From Lineus longissimus (Eukaryota > Nemertea > Pilidiophora > Heteronemertea > Lineidae): DNA of 64,000 nt. Every line of letters begins with the position of its first letter. The first letter of the stretch is position 1. The translations under genes and the position numbers were made by a program. Location: contig NC_088318.1 in assembly GCF_910592395.1 (NCBI RefSeq), forward strand, positions 16,988,349 to 17,052,348, in the 5' to 3' direction. The notes under the pieces were generated by a model, which was not told where the DNA came from, searched no databases, and saw only the letters and a list, made by a program, of their open reading frames with translations. Shown piece after piece: positions 8,997 to 20,970 of the stretch.

Positions 8997-11537
8997 TTAT
9001 AGATCACAGATAAAGGCATCATTGAATGGACCAACCTTTTCCTCAATAATTGCCCGGACCCAAATCAGATGTTTTACACCCGGGTTCAACTCACTCAAGC
9101 CCAAAGTATGTTTCCTCCCCTCTACAATCCACGCCTTATACTTCTCCTCCCCAACTTCCTGTATCCAAACCTCAAATTTCACCTTCAAATCCACATTTTC
9201 AAAATAGTGCAAATTCCATGGCATATCCCATGAAACAACCAAAGACAGCGTCCCCTCATTTATAACTGGTTTACACAATAATGACTGCACCTTTCCTGCA
9301 TGAAGACCAGTTACATGTATGACAGATTTCTTTGCTTTCATATACTTCTCACTTTCATTCTTACCAGATTCAATCAATTTCAACACCGTTTTGATGTTGA
9401 CACGGGTATCTTGATATGCCCGGAACAACCAATGAGGGTCCTTACAACAGAAATGAGGGGGGACATCAATGTCCTGTAGTATTTTTTCCTGGACGTCTTT
9501 CTGCAGATGTTTGATACCACCATACTCGGGGACATTGTCAGGATGTATATATGTTCGAGTTTTGTTTTTGTTCCGCCAGAATCTGTACACAAGATCAATC
9601 CCTGGAATTTTCGCCATGGTTTTGTACGGAGTATAATTCCAGGGATTCACTGCATATGGGAACAGCTCGACGAAGACTGATCCAGGTGGCAGGAACATCG
9701 CAAGAGAAAGCAATGATCCGTGCATTCCAATGGCACCCCTAGCACTCCGGAGAACTTCAATAATCTCACTCACTTTGTTCTCTTCAAGACTAAGAGTCCT
9801 CACTTGTATTTTGAAGCGATTGGCAATCCCCATTATTAAGTCACCCTCATTAATTATCTTTCTGTTCTCCTTACGACTCAATAAGACGAAATAATCACCC
9901 ATAAAGTGTCCCATGAATCCCTGTCGTCTCGATTTCAAATTGTCTTTCATAAAGCTTGTGAATTTCCTTATGGTACTCAGGGACGATTTATAATTTGAGA
10001 GTGGACCTTGCGGTTTGTGGTAACCATACTGATACCAGAGAGTGGCTGTGGACAACCCAACATAAATGTCTTGAAAGCAGATATTCCTTTGTTGTTCCCG
10101 TAGAGACTTCCTTGAGAATATTTCATGATTTGACAGTGTTTGATAAAGTTTGAAGAAATCACCATCACTCAGATCATCAGAGAGTAGAAGCTGAATGTTT
10201 TTTACGGCATCTGTGTCTCCGTTTGCGATCATAAGGAGCGTATGAAATGCAGGAATCAGATCGTCATGAAGAACATGCATGATGTTTTCATTGTAAAAGC
10301 GATTAAACATCAATGTTGTAATCTTGGAAACTGTGACATCAAATTTTTCAAGAGCACTGATGGGCAAGTCAACATAGTTAAAATACTGTGTATTGTGGTC
10401 TTCAATAGTGCTGAGATCTAGAAGAGCGGGTTTGAAACGATTCTCCGGCACCCCATAGATGGTGCTGTGTTCAGAATGAAAGAATACAAAGTCATCAAAT
10501 GTAGACAAATAGCACAAGTTCCTAAAATGGCATAGTCGGTTAGTGTGATTTGTCCCTGTGCACCAGATGGAGGATCCTTTCTCATGGAGGTCACCATGGG
10601 GGTCCTCACCTACTTTGGTCACAATGTTATTGCTCAGAGGTTGGAGACCTTCACCAGGCATGGCAAATTCGTCTGGATCTGTGCGGAGTTCCGTTCTCAA
10701 TGATGCAGCAGCAGAGGTTGTGAATTCTGTACTTGATGGAGGTCTGATGGATTCAGAGGGCATCATCATGTTGGGGTCACCAACCTGAGGAGGGCCATGG
10801 CCGCCAAACAACCCTTGGCCAGGGCCTCCACACTGGCCTTGTCCAGGGTTCCCAGGGCCGGGTCCCCCGCACTGACCTGGTGGTGGACCTCCCCCTCCAC
10901 AGCCAGGATCTGGGCCACCACATCCTCCCCCACATCCACCCCCACCACCACATCCTCCCCCACCTCCACACTCATCTCCTCCACAGCCAGGCCCGGGTCC
11001 ACCACCACACTGCCCAGGTTGCCCACCGGCTCCCCAGTTGAATTGTGGATGGACCTCTGGCACTGTCATACTCCTCACAGTAGTGGAAACTGTAGCAACT
11101 GACTCATCAAGAGCTGGAGTCTTACCAGCTACTGATCCCTCAACTTGTGTATCCTTGACACTCCCAAAGATAGTGTTTTCACTGATTTTGCCAACGCTGT
11201 CCGAAAAACTTATTAATTTAGATGTCAAAACTTCAGAGTCAGGTGAAGGAACATTCTCCAACGGCATTGGTGGCACTTTATAAGACGTCACAACAGGGGA
11301 CGGCTTTAGCAACGTTGCTGGATTCTCGGATGATTTCACATTATCGAAAGTAATGTGCTTTGGAAAACCATGCGAGGATACAGAGTTCAAGGCCCTAGTT
11401 TGTGTTTCTTCATCCTTTGATGCATCTGGAGTGTTCGCTGACTGTTGAGATTTTAGCTGCAAGTAATGATATGCCAGGCAAGTAAGCAGCACTGTGGCTA
11501 CAACGTGGGCAACCATATGAATTGACGGAGACATCAT
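8997..11537 (-). CDS. POMGNT2: Protein O-linked-mannose beta-1,4-N-acetylglucosaminyltransferase 2 (846 aa, intronless)
   Basis: An uninterrupted minus-strand frame of 846 residues from ATG 11537 to the stop at 8997; an upstream in-frame CTG is unlikely to be used. It is a type II ER membrane protein with a signal-anchor at about residues 8-27. A stem follows to about 320, then a GT61-type catalytic region (about 320-740), then a C-terminal fibronectin type III domain (about 750-846). Matches to vertebrate POMGNT2 include PALLDLSTIEDHNTQYFN, FFPYAVNP-type ELFPYAVNPWNYTPYKT, GAIGMHGSLLS, YGGIKHLQ, CCKDPHWLFRAYQDT, and VSWDMPWNL in the FN3 domain. The enzyme adds GlcNAc to O-mannose to form the core M3 glycan of alpha-dystroglycan (family knowledge). 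Human POMGNT2 is 580 aa; the extra length is the stem, including a Gly/Cys/Pro-rich insert at about residues 167-254. It is divergent from VAT1. Confidence 0.93.
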   Translation of the reverse strand: MMSPSIHMVAHVVATVLLTCLAYHYLQLKSQQSANTPDASKDEETQTRALNSVSSHGFPKHITFDNVKSSENPATLLKPSPVVTSYKVPPMPLENVPSPDSEVLTSKLISFSDSVGKISENTIFGSVKDTQVEGSVAGKTPALDESVATVSTTVRSMTVPEVHPQFNWGAGGQPGQCGGGPGPGCGGDECGGGGGCGGGGGCGGGCGGPDPGCGGGGPPPGQCGGPGPGNPGQGQCGGPGQGLFGGHGPPQVGDPNMMMPSESIRPPSSTEFTTSAAASLRTELRTDPDEFAMPGEGLQPLSNNIVTKVGEDPHGDLHEKGSSIWCTGTNHTNRLCHFRNLCYLSTFDDFVFFHSEHSTIYGVPENRFKPALLDLSTIEDHNTQYFNYVDLPISALEKFDVTVSKITTLMFNRFYNENIMHVLHDDLIPAFHTLLMIANGDTDAVKNIQLLLSDDLSDGDFFKLYQTLSNHEIFSRKSLREQQRNICFQDIYVGLSTATLWYQYGYHKPQGPLSNYKSSLSTIRKFTSFMKDNLKSRRQGFMGHFMGDYFVLLSRKENRKIINEGDLIMGIANRFKIQVRTLSLEENKVSEIIEVLRSARGAIGMHGSLLSLAMFLPPGSVFVELFPYAVNPWNYTPYKTMAKIPGIDLVYRFWRNKNKTRTYIHPDNVPEYGGIKHLQKDVQEKILQDIDVPPHFCCKDPHWLFRAYQDTRVNIKTVLKLIESGKNESEKYMKAKKSVIHVTGLHAGKVQSLLCKPVINEGTLSLVVSWDMPWNLHYFENVDLKVKFEVWIQEVGEEKYKAWIVEGRKHTLGLSELNPGVKHLIWVRAIIEEKVGPFNDAFICDL
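10770..11035 (-). repeat. POMGNT2: Gly/Cys/Pro-rich low-complexity insert in POMGNT2
   Basis: The GC-rich tract encodes about 88 residues, mostly glycine, with proline and nine cysteines spaced by runs of glycine (e.g. CGGGGGCGGGGGCGGGCGG). It stays in frame with the rest of the protein. It lies in the predicted lumenal stem, before the catalytic domain. Confidence 0.8.
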
Positions 11538-12929
11538 GGCGTTTACTTCCAGAAGGTTGTGCAGCAAAATTAGTAGTTTTCTGGAGCTTTGGGAAGCAGT
11601 CAGTCTTTATGAAGTCCTAAAAAGAGAGAACATGTCTTCACCAATAGACTTTTTTCGAAGAATACGAATCAGAGCCATAACAAATCAAATGCGCACACTC
11701 AGAACAACACGTCAGAAGGCCTAAGCTGACTTTGGACAAAGCCTTAAGCCACAGTGACCCTTTGTTCCAGATGAACGCATGACTGCAGACTGGTCAGCGC
11801 CATAACAAATTTCTTCAAAAAAAAGGTCTTCATTCTTGTAAAGGAAAATTATCGAGAATCAGATGCCTGGTATGCTCCGAAGCCCGTCCTCCGATTGGCC
11901 CTGAACACTGCAATGTGCCTGAAGGGTACTCTTTTCACCAGGGGTTTGAGTGTATTGAAAAGCACCGCTGTTTCTTGCACATACATAATTATGTCGATGA
12001 GGGCGCTACATACAAAATATACAAATCGGATTTACATTATTTTGAAGAAAACTGCCGATTAATCTTGCAACAGTTATTCTTCAGCCCAAAAAAACTAACC
12101 TAAATCATATTAGACAAAAATTTATCCATCAGAATAGGTTTATATGGTGGATTGCCAATCGATTGCAATGAAAATCAGCCAAAAATGTGGGAAATATTTT
12201 CATCTACATAGACTCTCCAACCAGTCTCCTCCATCCACTCCTTACAGCGACTGGCATTTCGCTCGTCATGAACGAGTTTAGGGGGCATCGGCTTCCGGTC
12301 ACCTCTTTCTCAAGCCAAGGAATACCAGCGCGCTCGGTATTGACAGTCCGGGGTTGGCCGCGCATGAATACAAAAAACTCTCAAATTAAACCTAATGTTA
12401 GGTGGCGCTGTCGATTGTTTCCTGGAGGAGAAGCATCTGCAATTTTGTCTAAAACCAACTTTTTTCTGAAAAAACAAAGGGATGATCGCAATGAAAACAT
12501 ACCAAGTTAAGAAAGCAATGACTATACACTTACTCAGTGTGAACAAATATCATACAGAATGCACTGGCATTGACAAAAAGTGCATTGTTCCTGACCCCTG
12601 ACCCATCCATGTGCACAGCAGTTCATCTCATCTAATTATGCACTGTCAACATTGGACATAAATTATCTCAAGTGATAGATGCCTTGGCTTCTCTGACAGT
12701 GCAGCAGACTGAAAGGAACGCTGCTTGTGAAATCTTAGCATATTGCTGCTAAGATCGACCCTTTTAATATCAGATTACCTATTTGATTTGGTTCTAGTGA
12801 TTTAATTGGATGTATAGATTTCAATGATTGATTGATCTACACTGTCGATTAAGGAGTATTTTCGTTAGCGGTTGTTATCTTTCTCACTGATTCAAGCTGT
12901 TGGGAATCTGGTCCAGTCTTTACAACAAG
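11538..12929. other. Divergent intergenic region POMGNT2 / VAT1
   Basis: This 1.4-kb head-to-head spacer must contain both promoters and 5' UTRs. No TATA box stands out. A repeat-like block at about 11643-11833 has inverted ends and a relative in PRMT5 intron 2. No additional gene is visible. Confidence 0.5.
11643..11833. repeat. Dispersed repeat with imperfect inverted ends
   Basis: The left end AGACTTTTTTCGAAGAA is an imperfect inverted match to the right end TTCTTCAAAAAAAAGGTCT. The inner segment CATAACAAATCAAATGCGC followed by ACACTCAGAACA is closely matched at about 41715-41745 in PRMT5 intron 2. Probably an old non-autonomous transposon; exact ends are uncertain. Confidence 0.45.
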
Positions 12930-15900
12930 ATGTCAGAACCGGCACCATCTGACACCGCTGTGCCAGCAGCCACTGATGCATCAGGGGATGCTAAAACTGA
13001 CGCCAATCAAGTACCCGTCAAAGAAATGAGGAGTATCGTCCTTCAAGGGTATGGCGGATTAAAAATGGTCAAAGTCGTCAAAAAACCTGAAATGAAACCT
13101 GGAGAAGGAGAGGTCCTAGTTCGTGTCAAAGCTTGGTGAGTGATTTTCTGCCTTCAATGATTTCTTGTGTTATTTTATTTTCATTGTTTTATACATTACA
13201 TTTCTCATCTGATTTCATCACATTGTTGTTGTAATATATTCTTGTTGTATATATTTGCTCACAAACATTGGAAGGTTTCAAGTGCGTTTCCTAGTGTCTT
13301 TAAAATGCCTCGTTCATCATAAGGGATTTTCACCATGATCTCAGTAATGAGACTTTATGACACCTATACTCTTTATTTCTTTACTGTGTTGTGTATTGTA
13401 TCTTTGCTCCAGTTATCATGCATTAAGTCCAAGCCTTCATTTCTTCTGTGAGAATCGACATGTTATACATGAATACCGTTATACATGTAGTCAGCATCAG
13501 TGTGTGTGTGTGTGTGTAGGGGGGGGGGGCTTTCCAGCAGCAATGATAAGTGCAGCATTACAATGCCAAGGTCACTAAAATGAGAATGCCTAGTAAAACA
13601 TACTTTAAATTGATGAAAACAACAACCAGCAAATATCGGTTGTTTCTCATCATAGAGAAAATTGAAAATATTATCATTGTTAGTAGATTTTATTCAGTTT
13701 TTCAAATTGAGTCTGCCATATGGGATGAAAGCTGCTACTGGACCACAGGCAGGAGTGAGGCAACTAACATGACTAAGGGGGACAAATTGGTCATCCTTCA
13801 TTGTCCTTAGGGGACTAGTTTGCAGAGCAAGGATCCTGAGTTGTGATTGATTCAGCAATGATTTTATTCCTATATAGTAAAACAAGCATGAAGAGTTTTG
13901 ATATAGTGTGAGTAGTGAGACCCCTATCGGTTACTTTGTGTAACTTCAACTATCTGCTGAAGGGATTCAAACCCACATTTGATTCTCACGGTGAAATCCA
14001 GAATAGCAGATAAATAACTAATCAGTTATATCAGTAGAGAGAAAAAAGTGTAAATTCATGGTGGCATTTATCAATTCATTTTACTGCAAGCGCACAGATT
14101 TCTTACGAGACATGGAACTCGGAAATAATCCGCTGGATTTATATCCCTTCATTGATCCACGATCGATATAACGACGCTATTGGCGTATCACCATACTGTG
14201 TAGTGTGGAGCATGCAAATCATGGATCTCAGTTCACTCTTATCAGTTTTTATTTGAATGATCAGTGATTTGGAGCAGAATCTAGGCTGCTACTGGTTGAT
14301 TGCATATGTGGGGCAGTGTCTTCGCCAGATGGTACTTTTAGTACATTTAACCTACCCAGTACCTTCTCCATTCATCAGACTTCCGTTGTTTTTTTATTAG
14401 ACGCAAGATTTAATAAGCACCCAATACTGGCAATTAAGCACACTAAAACAATGTTAAAGAAGGCATTTTTACGAGATAGTACCGTTTGGTTCCTAAATAG
14501 ATGGTGCCCCTTAAATGCATCTAAAAGTGTACACAAACACTCTACCAATGTTTTTACTCACATTTGGATGTAGACCTACACCCTGCTAGCATCCTTTGTT
14601 TATATTGTGGGTATGCTGCTGGCCCAGCATTGTTGTAAGACACTCCCTTCTTTGACAGCTCCTAATGTGACAAAGGTGCAAATGCGATGCTTTTTCTTGA
14701 TATGATGGCTTCTTTTCTGAACAATTTACAATCACAAAAAAACTCCCTTGTACAGACTTGTTCATCTGATTTCTCTTTGCAGTGGTCTTAACTTCTTGGA
14801 CTTGATGGTGCGCCAGGGTGTGATTGACAACCCACCCAAGACGCCTATGACGATGGGATTCGAATGCGCTGGAGAAGTAGAGGAATTGGGAGAGAATGTC
14901 AGTGACTTTGCGGTAAGTGGAAGATATCAAAAGACTGTGCGTTGATTTATAATGAGAGTGGCTAAACCCTGTGCAGTTTGTGAGCCAAAGCCTCCTCTGC
15001 AAGTGCAACTATTTGCCTACCAAGACCATGCTATTTCTACTCTCCTATTATACAGTTACAATCTTTGCTAGCACTGGCGCCTTCGTAACCACTCCTGCAC
15101 TCCCACTCATTTGACAGAAACCTTCAGTTTCATAATGTCATAGACAGCTTGCTGTCATTAGCAGCCGGTGACCGCCCACCATCAGGTGATTTGGAGGGAA
15201 ATCCTGAACCACAGTAATCAAGTGTCCAAGCAATGAGTGTGTGAAAGTAGCCTGAATTTGGCAGAAGGTAGAAGATTCCTTTGATCTGTTGACCCACTTA
15301 TACGTTTTTCAACTCCATTCTTTTCAGGTTGGTGATCGCGTAATTGCCTTCAAAGATTATGGCAGCTGGGCAGAACTGGTTCCGGTAAATGCTCAGTACC
15401 TTTACAAGATGCCCACGAGTATGAGTTTCCAAGATGGCGCTGCTCTGCCGATGAATTATCTGACGGCATATATGATGCTGTTTGAGATCGGAAATCTTCG
15501 TAAGGGTCAGTCGGTCCTGGTGCACTCTGTTGGTGGAGGGGTGGTAAGTTAAAAATGCATCTGCGGGCACACACTGATATCATCTCACGTTTGTGCTTCA
15601 TCCCGCCACTTTAGCATGGCAACGACTCTACATTTAGTGACAAAAATCGATGAAGTGACATTGGAGGGAATGCCACAATGAAAACTGTCACGAAAGTTTG
15701 TTCACGCCAGAAAAGTATTGACCCTTTAGTCACGAATGAAAACACAATTTTGAAAAAAAAACAAACAGTGAAGAAAATATGATTCGCTACCCAATAAAAC
15801 ACTGGATAGAATGATGGACTTCATATCCTTGACCAACCTTTTTAAAACAACCTATATTTGTCTTAGAACCTGTGGTTATTGTTCAAAAGAAAAAGTGACT

Positions 15901-18900
15901 TAAAAAGCTCTTCTCTCCAGGGTCATGCTGTTTGCCAATTAACTAAGACGGTAGAGGATGTTATAACATTTGGTACAGCATCGTACGGCAAACACGAAGC
16001 GATCAAAAATAACCTCCATCATGTCTTTGATCACGTCGTAGACTATAGTCAAGAAATCAAAAAGTAAGTTGAAGAGATCATCCCATAGGCCTACTTTTCA
16101 GATGATTGAATATTCAGAACTCCACTGTCATAACAAGGATTGACACATGCTGCAATGGTCATTATAATTCGGTATTGTTTGATCAGAATAACAATGTAGT
16201 CGAGGAGTGGACTTGTGATAATGGGTGTGATTTTACCTCATGGTCAGCAGAAAAGTCATAACATTGGCAGCTTGTGTGAGGGGGTCCTGCTCTCGGCAAA
16301 GACAAACTCATTACATAAATGAACCATATTGGCACCCAACTTTTTGTGGCAATTAACAAATGCTCACAGCATTGAATTTCGAAGAAGACAGCGAAGCCTC
16401 CCTCGTCTTGTTTAGAAGGTGTATCTCTCCCATATTCTTTTGCAACTATCATGTTTTGTTATCATTTTTAGGGTGTGCCCCGGGGGAGTTGACATAGTTC
16501 TAGATTGCCTCTGCGGTGAGGATACGAACAAGGGTATCAGTTTGTTGAAACCGATGGGGCGCTATGTTCTTTATGGTAGGTACAGCTATCTGACATGTCG
16601 CATGTCTTTATGAAAAGCCATAATATCTTTTGCTGACGTAGGCACCAGGTACAGGGAATCTCGGTTTTCTACTCATTCGAAAGATGGAGCAGTTCAAGGT
16701 AAAGTGTCTTGCTCAGGGATAATAAGATGAAACAGAGGTTCTATCCAGAAGTCAGATGCAAGATTTCCCGATGATAAGCCTGAGGTTCCAACCATGCTGA
16801 TCTGATTCTGTAACCTTTTTGTTTCAGGGTCTTCCAATATAGTTACTGGAGAAACAAAGAGCTTCTTTAGCTTTGCTAAATCGGTAAGTTGATTGTTTTT
16901 ATTAACTTAATTGTCATAATATCTGGGCTTATATTCCCAATGTTATTGTCTTAGTGACTTCAGAGAAAATTATTGAAAACACAGATGATTTACAAGGTAA
17001 ATTTGTTGCTCCCTGGGATGTATTTTGATGCCATTTCACTAGGTATTGCTTGGCATGCTTCGAATATCATACTTCAAAAACTTCTTATACATTTGTCATA
17101 AAGCGGCTATTCATATTTGCCTCCAGTTTTTCTCTACATTGTTGACTTAGGCCGTATCAGGACAAAAGCTGTCTGACTCAAAGTGCGTGTTAAGAGAGGT
17201 TCCACATCGTCTTGACTTATATCATGAAATGCTGCCTTCCGTTGCTAAATTATCGCTGATAGTCCAACGCAATTACAAGCCATCACTCCTGATTATGGCC
17301 CATTTCATTGGTTTGACGTCATGATCTGGCCGCTGCCATCACTATTATGTCGCTATATCATAGATTGTCTGACAGCCGTTCATTTCCTGTTTTTTGTCAG
17401 CCTTAGTGTTTTCCATTGATAAGACAGAATGACCCCATAATGACACCCTTCATCACCTGATTGTTGCCATTCACTTGGTTTGACATCATATTCTTCTTCT
17501 TCACCTTCGATGAGAGCATCAGAGTCTTATGTCAGTAGATGTGACAATTAGGCTGTAGAGTTCAGGTCAGCTGTCACCATCGCCTAAGGCACAGGAGCAT
17601 GAAGTTTAAAAGTCATAATAATTTTTTAACGAATTTGTGTTCGCAGGAGGAAAGAAAAGTACCTTTAACTCGAATGCATATCAAGGTTGGAAATGCACTA
17701 TGTCACAATGCATTGAATTTATGTGCCTTACACTGACAGCTTAGTGTTGATGCATTCGATTGTAGTAAAAATCCTGTCCTCTGCCTTTGAGCTCCGTATT
17801 CACAAATTCTATAGTGAAAACCTACAACTTACTACTTGAATACCATGTTGTCTTTAAACACTACCTCAGAGTTTCATTACATGGTGACCATGGTTACAAC
17901 ACAGCTCCGTTTCTAATCACCATGTCTGCTTGGTAAAAAATCCAAGTCTCCAGGAGAAGAAATTTGACATATGGTGAATACTTTTTGGGGCAGATTGTGT
18001 ACTTTGAGAAAGAGGGGGTGCCAAGCCCCTACAGTTTACAGTTCCTTTGTCAATTCCAATGATGCTTTCAACGTTATGAAAATGTTGGTGACGTTTCAAA
18101 GATTTTTCTGAAATAAAGCAGGGGGCTTGAGTTGGGTGCGCGTTCGTAACTGTGCCTGCGGTTTACATTAGATTTCAACCAGTGGGGGTTTTCGATTGGT
18201 AAAACATTGTGGGATCAGAAAACCACAAAACACCATTGGCCTATGATCTATGATAACCATGTGGTATGGGTCTTCGAATCAGACTTCCATTCTCAGTGAT
18301 ACCAAGTGATATTGATGGTCATCGTGTAAATCCGCCTCGAGTACGGAGCCTGGGTGGTGATCCTAACGAGTTTGAGCTCCCACAATTCATAAAAGGCTCT
18401 AGTTGTCGTTGTAGCCTTGGCAACCAATGTTTCCAGGTGGGTGCAGTCCCTGGGGCTATGGTGGCTCTTTACATGAAGATTTCTATGTATGTGGTGCTGG
18501 CAAACCTCCGTATGATGGATGGGATACTCCATTAAAGAAACATCACATGTGTTGTCGTGGTCGAAAACTGAAGACTGAGTGTCGGGGGGGGGGGGGGTCA
18601 TAGATGCGAGTGAATTGAAGTAATCTTTGGTGTTTTTTGAGGTCATGTTGTCTCATGTCACTTCTATTTTGATTGCCTCGTCTTTTGAATGAAACACACA
18701 GCCAGGATTCCTTGTACCTGGTGCCTACGCCAGGGCAAGGAAAACACACCCCAACCAATTGAGAAACGTTGGGAGACTGTGATGAACACCTCTTCCTCCT
18801 CCTCCTCCTCCTCCTCCTCCTCCTCCTCCTCCTCCTCCTCCTTCTCATCTCTAGGCTAAAATGGCACTCAATACTCTCACGAAAGCTTATTGCTCAAGGA

Positions 18901-20970
18901 GAAGTTGGATGTTGACCACGCTCTCTCTTCTCTCTCTTTCCAGTGGTGGCAAGTGGATAAGATCAACCCGATCAAGCTGTACGATGAGAACAAGACCATC
19001 TCAGGCTTCACGCTGCGTCATCTTGCTTTCAAACAAGGCAGGCACGAGTTCCTGAGGGAGTGTATGGATAAACTCTTCCAGCTTTACAACCAAGGCAAGA
19101 TTAGGCCCCAGATTGACTCCGCTTGGGCCTTTGAAGACGTGAGTTACCAAGTTTCTTATTAGAATAAATATTTATCCTCAAAAGCTGCTTTATTAATTTC
19201 AAGCACATTTAAAAAGAAATACATGTAACTGATTTTGACTTGCAACTTCCAGAACTTCTGTTCTGCATAAAGTGATATTCGTGACAAACAGTAGGATGTA
19301 CTGTATCATATCTATGGTGGTTTGGGAACAAACCATTAGCATATAGAGTTACATTGATTTAAGAAACCAGCTTTAAAATGAGAGGTGTTTTTGTTCTGTA
19401 GGTGTCTGAGGCCATGCAGAAGATGCATGATCGTAAAAACATCGGCAAAATCATTTTAGATCCTGGACTACAACCAAAACCAAAGGTGAGTAAAATGCTT
19501 ATTGACTTTTTTCCTGAATGTCCAAATCCACGTAAGTCGAATGGTGTTATAAGTATTGCCAAACCAGACTACTCTGTTGACCACGAGTGACTGCCGAGAT
19601 CATCATCATCATCATCATCATGATTGTACAAAGCTGTATAAAACTCAAAGCACTCATTCATTTGAGAATGCACAGAACCTGATTGTGGCATGGCGCTGTA
19701 GGGTAATGCGTACATTGTGGAGCGTGATACGGTGTACTGGTTCTATTCGGCTGTCAATCAAGACAAAGGGGTCATGGGTATGAACCCCTGTCTGGTTGCC
19801 AGCCGTATCGTAGGCCCCCAACTATTCAAGTAGGATGATGATGATGATGATGGTATGATATGTTATGATAAAAGAGGATTTAGCAGACTGCACTGGACGT
19901 TCTGGCTGGTTTCTTATTAGACATGTTCTGTTTTGGAAACATTTTGAAAGTTTGATGTTTTTATGATTTAAGGTTGTGACTGATGACCAGGTTGGTAATT
20001 TCACATCTGCAATTCCCTTTTCACTTAATAGAAACTTCAGTTTGTGATTTTCTGTGCAAAATGTGCTAATATGAATAAACTACTAACAAAATTATTAGTG
20101 GGAAGTTTATTTTAACCAAAACCTGGCAACCCGATCTAAGGATGACCAAATATGAACTTTCAGTCCAGATTTGGTCATTTCTAATTCATTCGAGCACACA
20201 ACTTTTTGGCACAAAACTGTAGACTGAATTTCTTTCATGGTTGTGGCTTCCTTAATTTTGAGGTTTGGTTATTTTTGCTCTCTTTGCTTTTCATCTAAAT
20301 GTTGTTGTCTACACAATAGAACACAGTGCATCAGTCACATAGAACAGAATAGCCCGGCCATTCATAATACCTGGCAGTGCTGGCTGTAATGTTGAGGTTC
20401 ATGTATATCTGAAATATTTATGCTACCAATACTTCTGAATGAAAATACATGTTACACCTTGGGCTCATTCTTTGCAGTCTCTTTCTATACTAACCTACTA
20501 AATTGCTTGCTTATATTGAGTACTGATCTTGTAACTTTCAATTATTATAAGTGTATTACATACTCATTGGCAATATACCTTGTTGTGACAGGATCAGGAC
20601 TCATCTGTGTACAACTGTTGTTTTGGCGACGGCCCCTTAAATGTGTTCAGTGAGATTTGGTAGAACGCTGTGTCACAGCCATACTCTGCTATTGTTGACA
20701 TTATTTTTCTCAAATCTCCCGCCTGATCAGTCATGATGTGTCACACTCTACTGGATTCTTCAGTTCTCACATTGATCAGACAGGTTTCTCTGGTTATCGT
20801 CTCCTATATTCTCTCATAGGCATAAGCTCCATGCTCCACTCACTCTGACTTGACTCAAATGTAAAGGTACCAACGTACTCGTTTTTTTGCAGAACAAACC
20901 TGAGAATTCTGGTGAGAGTCACGAGGGAGGAGATGAAACCAAGCCAAAGGAACAAGCAGCTGAGCAGTGA
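12930..20970 (+). CDS. VAT1: Synaptic vesicle membrane protein VAT-1 homologue (403 aa)
   Basis: Nine coding exons: 12930-13135, 14783-14912, 15328-15543, 15921-16063, 16472-16575, 16828-16883, 18944-19138, 19402-19485, 20893-20970; frame is kept throughout. The start ATG at 12930 is the first in frame; the upstream TTG is rejected. The protein is a zinc-free MDR-family quinone-oxidoreductase-like enzyme. It has an acidic, low-complexity N-terminus, an MDR catalytic domain (NFLDLMVRQGVIDNPPKTP, FECAGEVEELGENV), and a Rossmann segment whose nucleotide loop reads VGGGVGHAV at about residues 180-188. VAT1-typical text follows: TVEDVITFGTAS, LLKPMGRYVLYG, LYNQGKIRPQIDSAWAFED. The C-terminus is a Glu/Lys-rich tail. 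In vertebrates VAT1 binds NADPH and associates with vesicles and mitochondria. Human VAT1 is 393 aa, so this copy looks complete. VAT1 and VAT1L cannot be told apart here. Confidence 0.9.
13499..13529 (+). repeat. (TG)n microsatellite plus G tract in VAT1 intron 1
   Basis: About nine TG units are followed directly by eleven G. A simple-sequence repeat within the intron. Confidence 0.9.
16640..16800 (-). mobile_element. SINE-like fragment in VAT1 intron 5
   Basis: On the minus strand the core TGAGCAAGACACTTTACC at 16715-16698 matches the body of the SINE at 4703-4985. The surrounding sequence is diverged and the ends cannot be set. Confidence 0.35.
18584..18597 (+). repeat. G14 homopolymer in VAT1 intron 6
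   Basis: A run of fourteen G in the intron before exon 7. Confidence 0.9.
18783..18843 (+). repeat. (TCC)n microsatellite in VAT1 intron 6
   Basis: About 19 consecutive TCC/CTC units, roughly 100 bp upstream of the 3' splice site of exon 7. The intervening sequence is also pyrimidine-rich near the acceptor. Confidence 0.92.
19597..19852 (+). mobile_element. Candidate SINE bounded by triplet repeats in VAT1 intron 8
   Basis: An (ATC)n run at about 19598-19621 and a (GAT)n run at 19832-19850 bracket a segment. It contains a tRNA-promoter-like B box, GGTATGAACCCC (about 19777-19788), and possible A-box sequence near 19698. A triplet-repeat tail is common for invertebrate SINEs. The call is tentative. 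Confidence 0.35.

Noticed and set aside
10766-11102. Several other-frame open frames over the Gly/Cys tract of POMGNT2
   Set aside because: They arise from the GC-rich repeat and have no start context or family match; the POMGNT2 frame continues on both sides.
13940-14035. Possible SINE with B-box-like GGGTTTGAATCCC on the minus strand
   Set aside because: No A box at the right distance; the segment also forms a small imperfect hairpin, and neither reading is strong enough to list.
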